A stretch of 64,000 bases of DNA from Pedobacter sp. B4-66. Lineage in GTDB: Bacteria > Bacteroidota > Bacteroidia > Sphingobacteriales > Sphingobacteriaceae. Below the pieces are notes generated by a model. That model was not told the origin of the DNA. It ran no database searches and worked only from the letters and a program-made list of their open reading frames with translations. This document shows positions 28,949 through 38,144 of the stretch, one piece after another. The stretch's first letter is position 1; every line of letters begins with the position of its first letter. The position numbers and the translations under genes are program-made. Location: the NCBI RefSeq assembly GCF_018492665.1, contig NZ_JAFVME010000012.1:228016-292015 (forward strand), written 5' to 3'.

Positions 28949-30817
28949 TTATTTCTGAATATATTTTAGCAGTCTTTTAAATATCTCTGTGTTAGAGTAT
29001 ACTCCTTTGAAATCATCTGAATGAGGACCATAGGCAAAAACAGGCACAGGAACAGCAGTATGGTCATTTGTAGAAAACTCGCCCAATACATAGCCCGATT
29101 GAATATCGCCATCAAGTAAGGTAAGGCCTCCTGTTTCATGATCAGCAGTAACTACTATTAGCGTTTCGCCATTACTATCTGCAAATTCAAGTGCTTTGCC
29201 AATAACTTTGTCAAAATCAAGGTTTTCGGTGATTACTTGCGAAAGGTTGTTTCTGTGACCACCATGGTCGATTTGCGCGCCTTCTAACATCATAAATAGA
29301 CCTTTAGGGGCTTTAGAGAATTGTTGAGTTACTTTTAAAAAAGCTTCAGTTAAGAATTCTCCTCTACCTTCGATTTTAGGTCTTGTTTCATTGTCAGTAA
29401 CTATTCCAACAAGTTTATCGGCATTGCTTTTTTTGAAATCTTCAAAAGAGTAAGCAACTGTATAGCCTTTCTTTTCTAACAATTCAACTGCAGTTGTGCC
29501 ATTTAGATTCTTCTTGAAGTTAGAAATACCAGAGCCCAAGAGCATGTTGATTCCAGAAGTATGCATGTCTTGTGCAATCTGGGGTTCCATTGAACGGTCT
29601 GGTTGATGGGCATAAAATGCTGCCGGGGTAGCATCAGCAAGATCTCCAACAGATACGATAGCAGTCTTTTTGCCTTCTTCTGCTGCGTAAACGGCTAGTG
29701 ATTTCAGTGGTTTCTCTGTAGAATCTACTCCAATGGCGCGGTTGTTTGTTTTCTTGCCACCAGCCATTGCTGTTCCACCAGCTGCTGAGTCCGTGATGTA
29801 AGTATCAGCTGCATTAGTAACAGAGAGACCAATATTGCGCATCTGAAATAGATTAAGCTGACCCTGATTTGCTGTAAATGCAGAATATATTTGAGTAAGT
29901 CCCATTCCATCACCAATTAGAAGAATGACATTTTTTATTTTTCCATTTTTTCCATCTGATTGATAGGTAGGCTGGTAGGCTTTGTGGATTTCTTTATTGG
30001 TATAGATGTTTTTAGGGAGGTCTTTTATGAAGTTTCCGAATGATTCGATAACATCTGTTCCGATTAAATCTACGTGAAGATTCATTAACGCCAACCAAGT
30101 GCTTTTTGTATCAGGAGTTGCCCAAAAACGGATCTTTTTACCTTCCGCATGAACACTATCAATAAGGTTTTTGACTCTTGTGTAATCCGCATGATCTAAT
30201 CTTCCTTTTCCATTCCATTTGCTGTAATTAGTAAATGAAAAGCTTACTAGGTCTACATGTTTTGACTCTTCAGGGGTATGCTGTAGAGGCCATTCTCCAT
30301 CGAAGTAAATGTAATCAGGATAGTTTTTGTAGTCAGCAGGTTTTGGTCTGGAACCACTTATTGTAATGGTTAGCCGACCGGCATGAGTACTTGTTTTCAG
30401 TATCTCTTTATGCGGTTCTAACTGCTTAACTAATGTTGCTAAAGCGATAGGATAGTTTTCTTTAATGTCGATTAGCAAGTGAAGTTTGCGATTTGGATCT
30501 TTCCGTAAAGCAGTTATTGCAGGTTTTAAATAGGTGCCGTATAGCGTAATTGAGGGGTTGAGTTGATCTTTGCTGTGCGCAACCAGTAATTCATTATTTA
30601 CAGGGAAGATATCTGCTTCAATAGAACCAAATCCTTTTTGGAAAGCTCTTTGAAAGGGAATGTCATTTTCATAATCGTTATGAGAATGAGCATTCGATAA
30701 GGAATACTTTGATTCTTTAGTGTTCTCCTGAGCTTGTGAATAGGTAGCATTTACGGTTAATAGTAGCGCAAATAGGCTTGTTTTAATGATTTTTTGGATC
30801 GGGTTTTCTGTTTTCAT
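28949..30817 (-). CDS. Fusion: PI-PLC/GDPD-like phosphodiesterase plus alkaline phosphatase
   Basis: Seen: 622 residues with a signal peptide (about 1-30). Residues 40-275 form a phosphodiesterase TIM barrel: AHSHNDYEND (His44, His46, Asp48), GSIEADIF (Glu67, Asp69), LLVAHSKDQL (His81), LIDIKENY, and an IGTDVI end strand. Residues 295-620 form an alkaline phosphatase: ILLIGDGMG metal motif, ITDSAAGGTAMAGG with nucleophile Ser344, LEGAQIDHGGH and VTADHETGG. The natural reading is that one protein cleaves a phosphodiester and then strips the phosphate from the released monoester. It lies beside the SusCD pair, separated by a terminator, and is probably periplasmic. It would supply phosphate or an alcohol such as inositol or glycerol. 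Confidence 0.9.
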   Translation of the reverse strand: MKTENPIQKIIKTSLFALLLTVNATYSQAQENTKESKYSLSNAHSHNDYENDIPFQRAFQKGFGSIEADIFPVNNELLVAHSKDQLNPSITLYGTYLKPAITALRKDPNRKLHLLIDIKENYPIALATLVKQLEPHKEILKTSTHAGRLTITISGSRPKPADYKNYPDYIYFDGEWPLQHTPEESKHVDLVSFSFTNYSKWNGKGRLDHADYTRVKNLIDSVHAEGKKIRFWATPDTKSTWLALMNLHVDLIGTDVIESFGNFIKDLPKNIYTNKEIHKAYQPTYQSDGKNGKIKNVILLIGDGMGLTQIYSAFTANQGQLNLFQMRNIGLSVTNAADTYITDSAAGGTAMAGGKKTNNRAIGVDSTEKPLKSLAVYAAEEGKKTAIVSVGDLADATPAAFYAHQPDRSMEPQIAQDMHTSGINMLLGSGISNFKKNLNGTTAVELLEKKGYTVAYSFEDFKKSNADKLVGIVTDNETRPKIEGRGEFLTEAFLKVTQQFSKAPKGLFMMLEGAQIDHGGHRNNLSQVITENLDFDKVIGKALEFADSNGETLIVVTADHETGGLTLLDGDIQSGYVLGEFSTNDHTAVPVPVFAYGPHSDDFKGVYSNTEIFKRLLKYIQK

Positions 30818-30965
30818 TCTAATCTGTTATTGTTTGCAATATGGTTGGTATTGCATTTATATACGCTTAGGATTGTCTTGATCTATGTATTGGATCTTAC
30901 CCCAGATCAGTGATGTAAATCTAGCAAATGGTTTGATTAGGTGGTTGATGATTTTAATAAAAGCA

Positions 30966-31000
30966 AAAGGGTGTCCGTTTAATTTTCGGACACCCTTTTT
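30966..31000 (-). terminator. Terminator after susD
   Basis: Seen: perfect 13-bp inverted repeat (30966-30978 with 30988-31000), 9-base loop, T-rich on both strands. It lies 13 bases past the susD stop and separates the SusCD transcript from the phosphatase fusion. Confidence 0.8.
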
Positions 31001-31012
31001 TATACTGATTTA

Positions 31013-32605
31013 TTACCAGCCCGGTGTTTGTTTGTAAGCACCGTTACTTCTTGTAACTTCATCAGGGCTCATTGGCCATGCAATTTTTTTAACAGTGAAA
31101 CTGCGTGCTGGCCATACTTCCTTAACTACAAATGGGGAGTTAGGGTTTGTTTTGTCTGCATGATCACGACCATGAAGTGGTGCATTGATTTTAGCGAAAT
31201 CACCCCATCTCTTTAAATCCTGTAGTCTGTCTGTCCACTCACATGCAAGTTCTACACGACGTTCATGTTTCAAATCATCTAAGGTAGGGGTGTTTATAGA
31301 CGGTAAACCTACTCTTGTTCTCAGTTCATTTATCGGTGCTGCAGCCTCTCCATTTTTACCTTGCTCAATTAGTGCTTCAGCTTTAAATAAAAGAATCTCT
31401 GCATAGCGCATTAATGATAGGTTAAGCATTGTGGTAGGATAATCTCCACTTGGATTAATTTTATCATTTGAAGATGCATCGCCATTAGATCCATAACCAA
31501 AGGGCTCCATGTATTTGTTGATTTGGAAGCCAGAAAGACTATTGGTCGAGTAGTACGATCTTTCCTGTCCAAAAAATTTGAACTTATCGCCAAATTTCAA
31601 AATAGTAACTTCACGCCTTGGGTCATTTACTTCATACTCGTTATAAAGCTCTAGTGTTGGCTGGAAGTATCCCCATCCATTGAAGATTCCCCATCCTTTA
31701 TTTTCAAGGCTTACACCTGGGAATTCCGAACCTCCTTCTACTCCTGATGTTACAGACCAGATGTATTCAGAACTCCAGTTATTAGCGATAGTAAATACAC
31801 TTTGATAGTTTTCTTTACCATTCGCTTTACCTGTAATCAAAGCGCGGTTTCCTTCATTTTTTATTTTATCACAAAGTGCAGGAACCTGTTGCCATTTGCT
31901 TTTGTCGTACTGAGCCCAATAAGCATAGGCTTTTACCATATATCCCCAGGCAGCAGCTTTATGAGCTCTTCCGCGATCTGAACCACCATAACTTTCAAAT
32001 AGGGGAAGTAAGTCTGCTGCCTTTTCTAGATCGGATATAATTTGTGCATAGTTGTCCGTTACTGATTTTAGTTGCGGGGGTATTCTTTTGCCATATTCAG
32101 GGTTTTCAACAGCATCAAATGGCACACCTTGATCTTTATGACCCCAGATATAAGCGATCCAGAAATGTGCGAATCCACGTACAAAGTAAGCTTCTCCTAA
32201 AGATCTCTTGCGAATAGCCTCACTTGCTTGGTTTGCATTTGGTATTTCTTTAATGGCATCATTCGCTTTGCTTAGCATCCAGTATAAGTCATTCCATCCA
32301 CCAGTTAGATAGCCTTCTCTACCACTTGGAATAAAGTTTTTGATATTCTCACCATCTGCTTTTGTTCTTCCCACGATAAGATCATCACTTGCATTTTGTA
32401 CCCAGAATAAATCTCTTCCCCAAGTTGATTCATAACGCATTGGAACATATAAGGCGGCTACACCTTTTGTTAGTTCTGCGTCAGTACGCCAGAAAAATGC
32501 TGTTGATGGCGTTCCGAAAGGCTTGTTATCTACCCAGCTTTTTTTACAGGCACTTACCGATAAAAGGAGTAAGGCCGCTAATATATAGTTAAGTTTATTT
32601 TTCAT
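31013..32605 (-). CDS. SusD/RagB-like nutrient-binding lipoprotein
   Basis: Surface lipoprotein acting as a lid for the SusC channel. Seen: 530 residues, lipoprotein signal with lipobox Cys20 (LSVSACKKSW). Helical TPR-like regions typical of SusD follow (LGEAYFVRGFAHFWIAYIWG; KAAAWGYMVKAYAYWAQYD). Then come the family motif LMRYAEILLFKAEALIEQGK, the NELRTRVGLP segment, and the C-terminal block ERRVELACEWTDRLQDLKRWG. It is 16 bases downstream of susC. The ligand cannot be read from sequence; the neighbouring phosphatase fusion hints at a phosphorylated or phosphodiester compound, but that is inference. Confidence 0.95.
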   Translation of the reverse strand: MKNKLNYILAALLLLSVSACKKSWVDNKPFGTPSTAFFWRTDAELTKGVAALYVPMRYESTWGRDLFWVQNASDDLIVGRTKADGENIKNFIPSGREGYLTGGWNDLYWMLSKANDAIKEIPNANQASEAIRKRSLGEAYFVRGFAHFWIAYIWGHKDQGVPFDAVENPEYGKRIPPQLKSVTDNYAQIISDLEKAADLLPLFESYGGSDRGRAHKAAAWGYMVKAYAYWAQYDKSKWQQVPALCDKIKNEGNRALITGKANGKENYQSVFTIANNWSSEYIWSVTSGVEGGSEFPGVSLENKGWGIFNGWGYFQPTLELYNEYEVNDPRREVTILKFGDKFKFFGQERSYYSTNSLSGFQINKYMEPFGYGSNGDASSNDKINPSGDYPTTMLNLSLMRYAEILLFKAEALIEQGKNGEAAAPINELRTRVGLPSINTPTLDDLKHERRVELACEWTDRLQDLKRWGDFAKINAPLHGRDHADKTNPNSPFVVKEVWPARSFTVKKIAWPMSPDEVTRSNGAYKQTPGW

Positions 32606-32621
32606 GATTGAATTACTTTGA

Positions 32622-35600
32622 TCAAAGTTTAAGTTTTAGTCCAAATGAATAGATACGAGATAGTGGGAACTGGCCACCATCAAGTCCAATGCCGCCTACC
32701 TCTGGGTCCATTCCAGTGTATTTGGTAAAGGTTACAAGATTGTCTGCACCTACAAATATTCTTAAGTTTGACTTAAAAGGCATGTTTTTGAATGTGTAAC
32801 CTATAATAATGCTCTTGATACGTAAGTAATCGCCACTTTCAAGGTACCAATCTGATACAGTTTGGAAATTCTTATTCTTGTCGCTTGCTGAAATTCGTGG
32901 AATGTCAGTGTTAGTGTTTTCTGGTGTCCAGGCGTTAAGAATTTTATTCCATCTGTTGTATCCTTGTTCTGACCCATTTAGCGTTGATTGTTTGAATGCA
33001 TGGAAAAGTTTTGCACCACTTACTCCTTGTAAAAACATACTGAAGTCAAAGTTATTCCAAGCCAGATTGGTTGTAAAACCATAGGTTAATTTTGGAGCTG
33101 CACTTCCCATATAAGAACGGTCGCCATCATCAATTTTTCCATCATTATTTAAGTCTCTGAATTTAAAATCGCCGGCTTTTGCGTCTGGTTGGATTTTCTT
33201 GCCATCCTTTACATAAGCATTTGCTTCAGCATCTGACTGAAAAATGCCTTCCTGTTTAACAAGCCAATAAGAATAATAAGGTTGACCAACAACTGAACGG
33301 AATGGATTTAATACAGATCTCCAGTTTTCGGTGTGTAAAAAGAAGGAATTTGGATTTTGGTCTATATAGTCAACTCTGTTTTTTAAAGTTGCAATATTAG
33401 CACCGAAATCATAGCTCAGTGATCCTGCATTATCTTTCCAGGATGCTGCAAGCTCATACCCTGTGTTGCGAATTTTTCCTTGATTAATTAGAGGTGCACC
33501 TAGGCCGTAAGTGTTTGTCCATTCTGTATCTTGGGTTTTGATTAGATCGTAGGTTAGCTTATTAAAATAATCACCGGTGATTGATAATCTTTGTTTTAAT
33601 AATGATAAGTCAAACCCTATGTCGCTTTGCTGAGAGGTTTCCCATGATAATAACGGATTAAATAAACTTCCTAAAGAAAGCGAATTGCTTCTTGGAGCAC
33701 CATCGCCTACCTGATAAGTATAATTGGCATTTAATCTTGGATATCCGTATGCTTTGTCCTCTATAGAGGCAATATTTCCAATTCTACCCCAGCTGGCACG
33801 AATTTTAAAAAGATCTATACCTTCAATATTGAAAAAAGGTTCAGAGCTTAATTTCCAGGCAGCAGTAACCCCAGGGAAGGTTTTGCCGCGATGTCCTACT
33901 GTTAAGCGGCCTGCTACATCATAACGGTAGCTACCGGTTACAAAATAGCGATCTGCCCAACTATAGGAAAGTCGTCCTACATAAGATAAGTTCCTATCAT
34001 ACTCTTGTAGATCTTCAGGGATATTCTGGTCAAATATTGTGGCATTGTTGAAGAATTGTGCCCAGTTTTCTTCAAGTTCAAATCCCTTAGCTCCTGTTTT
34101 AAAAAAGCGTCTACCACTTTCTTGAGCAGTCGTTGAAATCATAGCGCCAATACTGTGTCTATTGAACGTACGATTGTAATTCGCAGTACTTTCCCAAATC
34201 CAGTGATACCCATTGTTTGATTCATAAGTTAGCTGATTCTGAGTATTTGGTTTTCCAGGTTCAGTTCTGATTGGTTCGAAATTTTTGAATAAAGAGTTGG
34301 TTTTTCGGTATGAAAAACGCGAAAAAACCGTTAACCCGTTAATAATATCAGAAACGGAGAGCTCTGTCGTAGATTGTAAGTCATTGCCTTTATTGAAAGG
34401 TTTATACCTTAATAGCGTAGCTACTGGATTAATAGCGTCACCATGAATACCTAAATATTTAGAGTCCCTTGGCCCAACACCTCCGAAAGTTCCATCTTCA
34501 TAATAGGGTGTAGCTGAACTTGGCATATAAATAGCAGAAAGAATTGTGCCGCTATAACCGCTTTCGGTTGAAGTCCCTCTCTTGTCATTATTGTTCCAAA
34601 ACAATTCCTGACGTAGTTTTATTTTTTTGTTAAACTGATAATTAGAGTTAAAACGCAGAGATAGGTTTTGGTTATAGGTATTAAGCAGTGTTCCCTCTTC
34701 TTTTTCATAACGTCCTTGTATTAGGTTAGAGAACTTCTCAGTCCCTGCATTGATACTTACATTATGTCTTTGTACTAAGCCGGTTCTAAAAATTTCGTCA
34801 ACCCAATCAGTACGTGTTACTTGAGCATATGGGTTTTTTGTTGCGTCCCAGCCATCAAGAGGGCTTTGCCCTGCATTTGTATTAGCAAGGTTTGATACTT
34901 TAGCTTCTTCTTCTGCAGTGAGCGCATGTGGTAAACGCCAGGCACTTTTTAGTCCTGCAAAGCTATTGTATTCTACACTTGGAGCGCCTTGTTTAGCTTG
35001 ACGAGTGGTGATTAAGATTACCCCAGCAGAACCAGAGAAAGCACCATAGATTGCTGCAGATGCCGCATCTTTCAATATAGTAATTGATTCTACATCGGAA
35101 GGATTATAAGGGGCATTTGGAACACCATCTACAACATATAATGCACTTTCGTCTTTTCTGGAGCCTATACCGCGGATAGTTATTTTTGGAGTCTGGTCAG
35201 GATGACCGCCGTTGTTTACTACTGTTACGCCAGCTACTTTCCCTTGAATCATGGCTTCAACATTTAAAACCGGACGATCTTTAATTTTATCCATATCCGG
35301 AACTGTTGCGACAGCAGCGGAAAGATCTTGTTTTCTAGCAGTTCCATAACCAATTACTACAATCTCATTTAAGGATTGTCTGTCTGTTTTAAGGGTTACA
35401 TTTAAGCTAGCTGAGCTACCTACGGTGATTTCTTGAGCAATGTAACCCATATAACTAAATACAAGAACAGACTGGTCATTGTCAACGGCAATACTGTACT
35501 TGCCATCTAATGCTGTAGCCGTTCTTTTGTTTGTTCCTTTTAGCTGAACGGTAACACCCGGTAAAGGGCCGTCAATGTCATCGGCGGTTACGGTACCTGT

Positions 35601-36008
35601 TACAATTCGCTCAACAGCTGGTGTTGTGGGCTTAGGTGGGGCAGGCTTTTCATCAATGATGAGGTTATTACCAATCTGTATGCAACGTAAGTTGGTTTCA
35701 TCTAGAATCAGTTTTAAAGCTGTTTCCATTGAAATCTGACGTGCAGTGATGCTGGTCTTTTTCTCATTTCTTTTAACTAGCGCTTCTCCAAAAGAGAACT
35801 TTATGCCCGTTTGTTTCTGTAAGGTTTGGAAACATTCTTTTAAACCTGCATTTTTCAATTTTAGGTTTAACTGTATCTTGTTCAAATCCTGACTATTGGC
35901 GCTGTTTGCAAACAACATTCCTGTTAAGGTAAGTTGTACAATTAATGTGATTGCAGATATCTTCATAATAAATCTGATACATGGGTGGAGGTACAATCCT
36001 TTTTGCAT
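32622..36008 (-). CDS. SusC/RagA TonB-dependent outer-membrane transporter with STN domain
   Basis: Imports the SusD-bound ligand across the outer membrane using TonB. Seen: 1128 residues. A signal segment (MKISAITLIVQLTLTGMLFA after a short N-tail) is followed by the secretin/TonB short N-terminal (STN) domain (about 45-115; LKNAGLKECFQTLQKQTGI). A carboxypeptidase-regulatory-like beta-sandwich follows (about 135-210). The plug has VVIGYGTARKQD, the SusC-specific LYVVDGVP and SITILKDAASAAIYG. A 22-strand barrel runs to the terminal FGLKLKL. The STN domain signals to FecR, matching the fecR and sigma genes upstream. Start uncertain by 14 codons (MQKG or MKIS). Its leader is overlapped by a candidate antisense RNA. 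Confidence 0.96.
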   Translation of the reverse strand: MQKGLYLHPCIRFIMKISAITLIVQLTLTGMLFANSANSQDLNKIQLNLKLKNAGLKECFQTLQKQTGIKFSFGEALVKRNEKKTSITARQISMETALKLILDETNLRCIQIGNNLIIDEKPAPPKPTTPAVERIVTGTVTADDIDGPLPGVTVQLKGTNKRTATALDGKYSIAVDNDQSVLVFSYMGYIAQEITVGSSASLNVTLKTDRQSLNEIVVIGYGTARKQDLSAAVATVPDMDKIKDRPVLNVEAMIQGKVAGVTVVNNGGHPDQTPKITIRGIGSRKDESALYVVDGVPNAPYNPSDVESITILKDAASAAIYGAFSGSAGVILITTRQAKQGAPSVEYNSFAGLKSAWRLPHALTAEEEAKVSNLANTNAGQSPLDGWDATKNPYAQVTRTDWVDEIFRTGLVQRHNVSINAGTEKFSNLIQGRYEKEEGTLLNTYNQNLSLRFNSNYQFNKKIKLRQELFWNNNDKRGTSTESGYSGTILSAIYMPSSATPYYEDGTFGGVGPRDSKYLGIHGDAINPVATLLRYKPFNKGNDLQSTTELSVSDIINGLTVFSRFSYRKTNSLFKNFEPIRTEPGKPNTQNQLTYESNNGYHWIWESTANYNRTFNRHSIGAMISTTAQESGRRFFKTGAKGFELEENWAQFFNNATIFDQNIPEDLQEYDRNLSYVGRLSYSWADRYFVTGSYRYDVAGRLTVGHRGKTFPGVTAAWKLSSEPFFNIEGIDLFKIRASWGRIGNIASIEDKAYGYPRLNANYTYQVGDGAPRSNSLSLGSLFNPLLSWETSQQSDIGFDLSLLKQRLSITGDYFNKLTYDLIKTQDTEWTNTYGLGAPLINQGKIRNTGYELAASWKDNAGSLSYDFGANIATLKNRVDYIDQNPNSFFLHTENWRSVLNPFRSVVGQPYYSYWLVKQEGIFQSDAEANAYVKDGKKIQPDAKAGDFKFRDLNNDGKIDDGDRSYMGSAAPKLTYGFTTNLAWNNFDFSMFLQGVSGAKLFHAFKQSTLNGSEQGYNRWNKILNAWTPENTNTDIPRISASDKNKNFQTVSDWYLESGDYLRIKSIIIGYTFKNMPFKSNLRIFVGADNLVTFTKYTGMDPEVGGIGLDGGQFPLSRIYSFGLKLKL

Positions 36009-36038
36009 ATTTTTGTTTGTTTAGTAGGTTTTTCCCCA

Positions 36039-36176
36039 AAGAAAATGGGGTAATAAATCTGTTAGCCTTCTGAGTTCTTTAACTCGGAAGCGAATCCTTG
36101 AAGTCTTGAGGCCTCGTAAACCAATGACTAAATGGATTTCTAGTGAATTCGCCCTGTTTAACAGGGCGTTTTTTTT
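36039..36176 (+). ncRNA. Candidate cis-antisense small RNA over the susC leader
   Basis: Seen: on the plus strand, TTTG at 36002-36005, a 19-base spacer and TAGGTTTT at 36025-36032 resemble a Bacteroidota promoter. About 140 bases later a hairpin followed by eight T forms an intrinsic terminator. No plus-strand gene precedes it for almost 9 kb, so the terminator needs another transcript. The interval contains two more hairpins (around 36034-36050 and 36067-36091) and lies opposite the susC 5' leader. Bacteroides polysaccharide loci are known to carry cis-antisense RNAs (DonS type) that repress susC homologues. The transcript itself is inference. Confidence 0.4.
36150..36176 (+). terminator. 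Orphan plus-strand terminator in the susC leader region
   Basis: Seen: CGCCCTG (36150-36156) pairs with CAGGGCG (36162-36168), 5-base loop, then T8. On the minus strand the T-run is upstream of the hairpin, so it cannot terminate fecR transcripts by the intrinsic mechanism; it is oriented for plus-strand transcription. Confidence 0.75.
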
Positions 36177-36207
36177 GGTAGCTTTTCTCTTTACATAGTT
36201 TAATTTT

Positions 36208-37206
36208 TTAGTTTGAAATTATGATTTGATTGCGCTCTAGTTTGTACTTAAAACGACCTGCTTTGCCCATTACAGACATAATTTTATCTATCGATTCGTT
36301 TAAAGAACAGGTAGTATTGATTCGGTAATTGGATAGGTCGTTTGATAATATTTTGATGTTTACATTATAGCATCGTTCTAATACCGCTACAACATCTCCT
36401 AACCGTTGATTGTTAAAGGTTAGGTTTCCATCTTTCCATAGTTCCAATTCTCGAGTTGAGACTTCATTTAAAGTTGCTTTTTCTGACTTTTCATCCCAAT
36501 TCACAAGACGCCCAGGTGTGAGGACTGCAACAGATGTTAAATGTTTATTAGAATTATTAGCTTGCCTGTCTACTCTAACCTTTCCAGTTGCCACACTTAC
36601 CTCGATTGGACTTCCCTGAAATGCTTCAATCTTGAAAGATGTGCCAAGTACCTTAGTTTGAATTTTATTGGTATGGATAATAAATGGGCGGGTAGTGTCT
36701 CTTTTTACATCAAAAAATGCTTCACCAACTAGTTCCATTTCCCGAATGTTTGCGAATGTTTTAGGATATCGTATTTTACTGTTTGAGCCAAGATAGACTA
36801 TCGTGCCATCTGATAAGGTGACTTTTGAACGTTGACCTTTTGGATTGTATGCTTCTAAGAGGGCAACTTTAACAGGGCCTTCTTTGCTTCTTTTTGAGAA
36901 TTGGTATATACCAAACATAAGTGGGAGAAGTAGAATCGCAGCATATTTAAGCCATCTTTTTGGCCATAGTCTGGTTGTTTCCTGACTGCTTTCATTTTCG
37001 TTTTGAAAGCTCTGCATTAATTGCTGGCGATAACTAGCCATTGCTTGAAGATCGAGCTCCGGATCTTCCATTTCCTGCCAGACCTCATCGAGAACTTCAC
37101 GAAATAGAGCTGCCGATTCCGGCTGCTGCAGAAATTGCTTTACCTGCTCCAGTTCTTGATCACTGCAGGTATTGTTTAAATACTTTTTTAGTAATACTTT
37201 GTTCAA
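36208..37206 (-). CDS. FecR-type anti-sigma factor
   Basis: Inner-membrane regulator that holds the ECF sigma factor until the STN domain of SusC reports ligand. Seen: 332 residues. A cytoplasmic helical N-terminus (about 1-85; CSDQELEQVKQFLQQP) binds sigma. A single transmembrane helix follows (about 88-106; YAAILLLPLMFGIYQF). The periplasmic FecR domain has SDGTIVYLGSNSKIRYPKTF, VGEAFFDVKRDTTRPFIIHT and VLGTSFKI, then the C-terminal STN-like DUF (RLGDVVAVLERCYNVNI). Located 107 bases after the sigma gene and 200 bases before susC, the classic order. Confidence 0.95.
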   Translation of the reverse strand: MNKVLLKKYLNNTCSDQELEQVKQFLQQPESAALFREVLDEVWQEMEDPELDLQAMASYRQQLMQSFQNENESSQETTRLWPKRWLKYAAILLLPLMFGIYQFSKRSKEGPVKVALLEAYNPKGQRSKVTLSDGTIVYLGSNSKIRYPKTFANIREMELVGEAFFDVKRDTTRPFIIHTNKIQTKVLGTSFKIEAFQGSPIEVSVATGKVRVDRQANNSNKHLTSVAVLTPGRLVNWDEKSEKATLNEVSTRELELWKDGNLTFNNQRLGDVVAVLERCYNVNIKILSNDLSNYRINTTCSLNESIDKIMSVMGKAGRFKYKLERNQIIISN

Positions 37207-37313
37207 TTTGGTTTGGCATTTGGGCCTTCATAATAGAATACGTAAAAAAGGAAGAATACCCTGAATGCTAAATGCTATAAAAATTGAATTCTATTTAATT
37301 AATTGATTATCAG

Positions 37314-37898
37314 TTACAAAAAGTGGATTGTGATTATGCTGATGATAAGATTGATGTGGCTTCTCATTTTTTTTCTAAGGAAGAGAAGAGCTGCTGAAAC
37401 ATGGCTTTCAACTGTTTTTACAGATAGGTTTAGATTGTCTGCAATTTGTCTGTAGCTGAGGTTCTCATGTCTGCTCATTTCAAATACAAGCTTTCTCTGA
37501 GGACTTAACTGGTTGAGATTGTCAAGATAAATTTTTTGAAGCTCATTGTAAGAAACTACCTCGTTGGTGGTATCTTGTACAAAAGTATCTTCTATTAACT
37601 CGTTAATGGGGGTTGTTGAGAGTTCCTTTTTCCGGAAATGATCAATCATTGAATTTTTGAGCGCTTTAAAAAGATATGGACCTAAAGAGCCCTCTTCTTG
37701 AAAGTTGTCCTTTTTCTCCCAAACCTTTAACATTAAATCCATTATCAGTTCTTCTGTTATGGATTGTTGTCGGATGTATTTTAATGCGAAAAGATTTAAT
37801 CTATTGAAGTATCTTTCAAATAGCAGATCAAATGCGCGAGTGTTCCCTTCCCGGCATCTTTGTAACAATTCATGATCTGGTAATTTTTTATTCGCCAT
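37314..37898 (-). CDS. ECF RNA polymerase sigma factor (Bacteroidota SusCD-associated)
   Basis: Seen: 194 residues. Region sigma2 spans about 10-85 (NTRAFDLLFERYFNRLN; DLMLKVWEKKDNFQEEG; YLFKALKNSMIDHFRKK) and sigma4 about 120-175 (QLSPQRKLVFEMSRHENLSYRQIA and NLSVKTVESHVSAALLFLR). A C-terminal hydrophobic tail (INLIISIITIHFL) is seen in many Bacteroidota relatives. First gene of the sigma-fecR-susC-susD row and the likely activator of susCD. Divergent from the AraC-type regulator across 246 bases, in which I see no other gene. Confidence 0.95.
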   Translation of the reverse strand: MANKKLPDHELLQRCREGNTRAFDLLFERYFNRLNLFALKYIRQQSITEELIMDLMLKVWEKKDNFQEEGSLGPYLFKALKNSMIDHFRKKELSTTPINELIEDTFVQDTTNEVVSYNELQKIYLDNLNQLSPQRKLVFEMSRHENLSYRQIADNLNLSVKTVESHVSAALLFLRKKMRSHINLIISIITIHFL

Positions 37899-38144
37899 TA
37901 CGCAACAAAATTAGCTACTTCCTTGATTTGCTTTTATTATATTTTGGTTAATTCAAGTTAACATTTATTTAACATGGCCTATCCTTGAGGTAATTCTATT
38001 ACTCAAGCAATAAACGTTAGTGCAGAAACCCCTATTTCTCTACTGCTAAACTGTTTTTGGTGTTTATAAATGGTTTTGTTAAGGTACATATTTGTCTGAT
38101 TTTCACGAATTTTTTTAAATGATTTTTATGGTTAATTTTAATTT

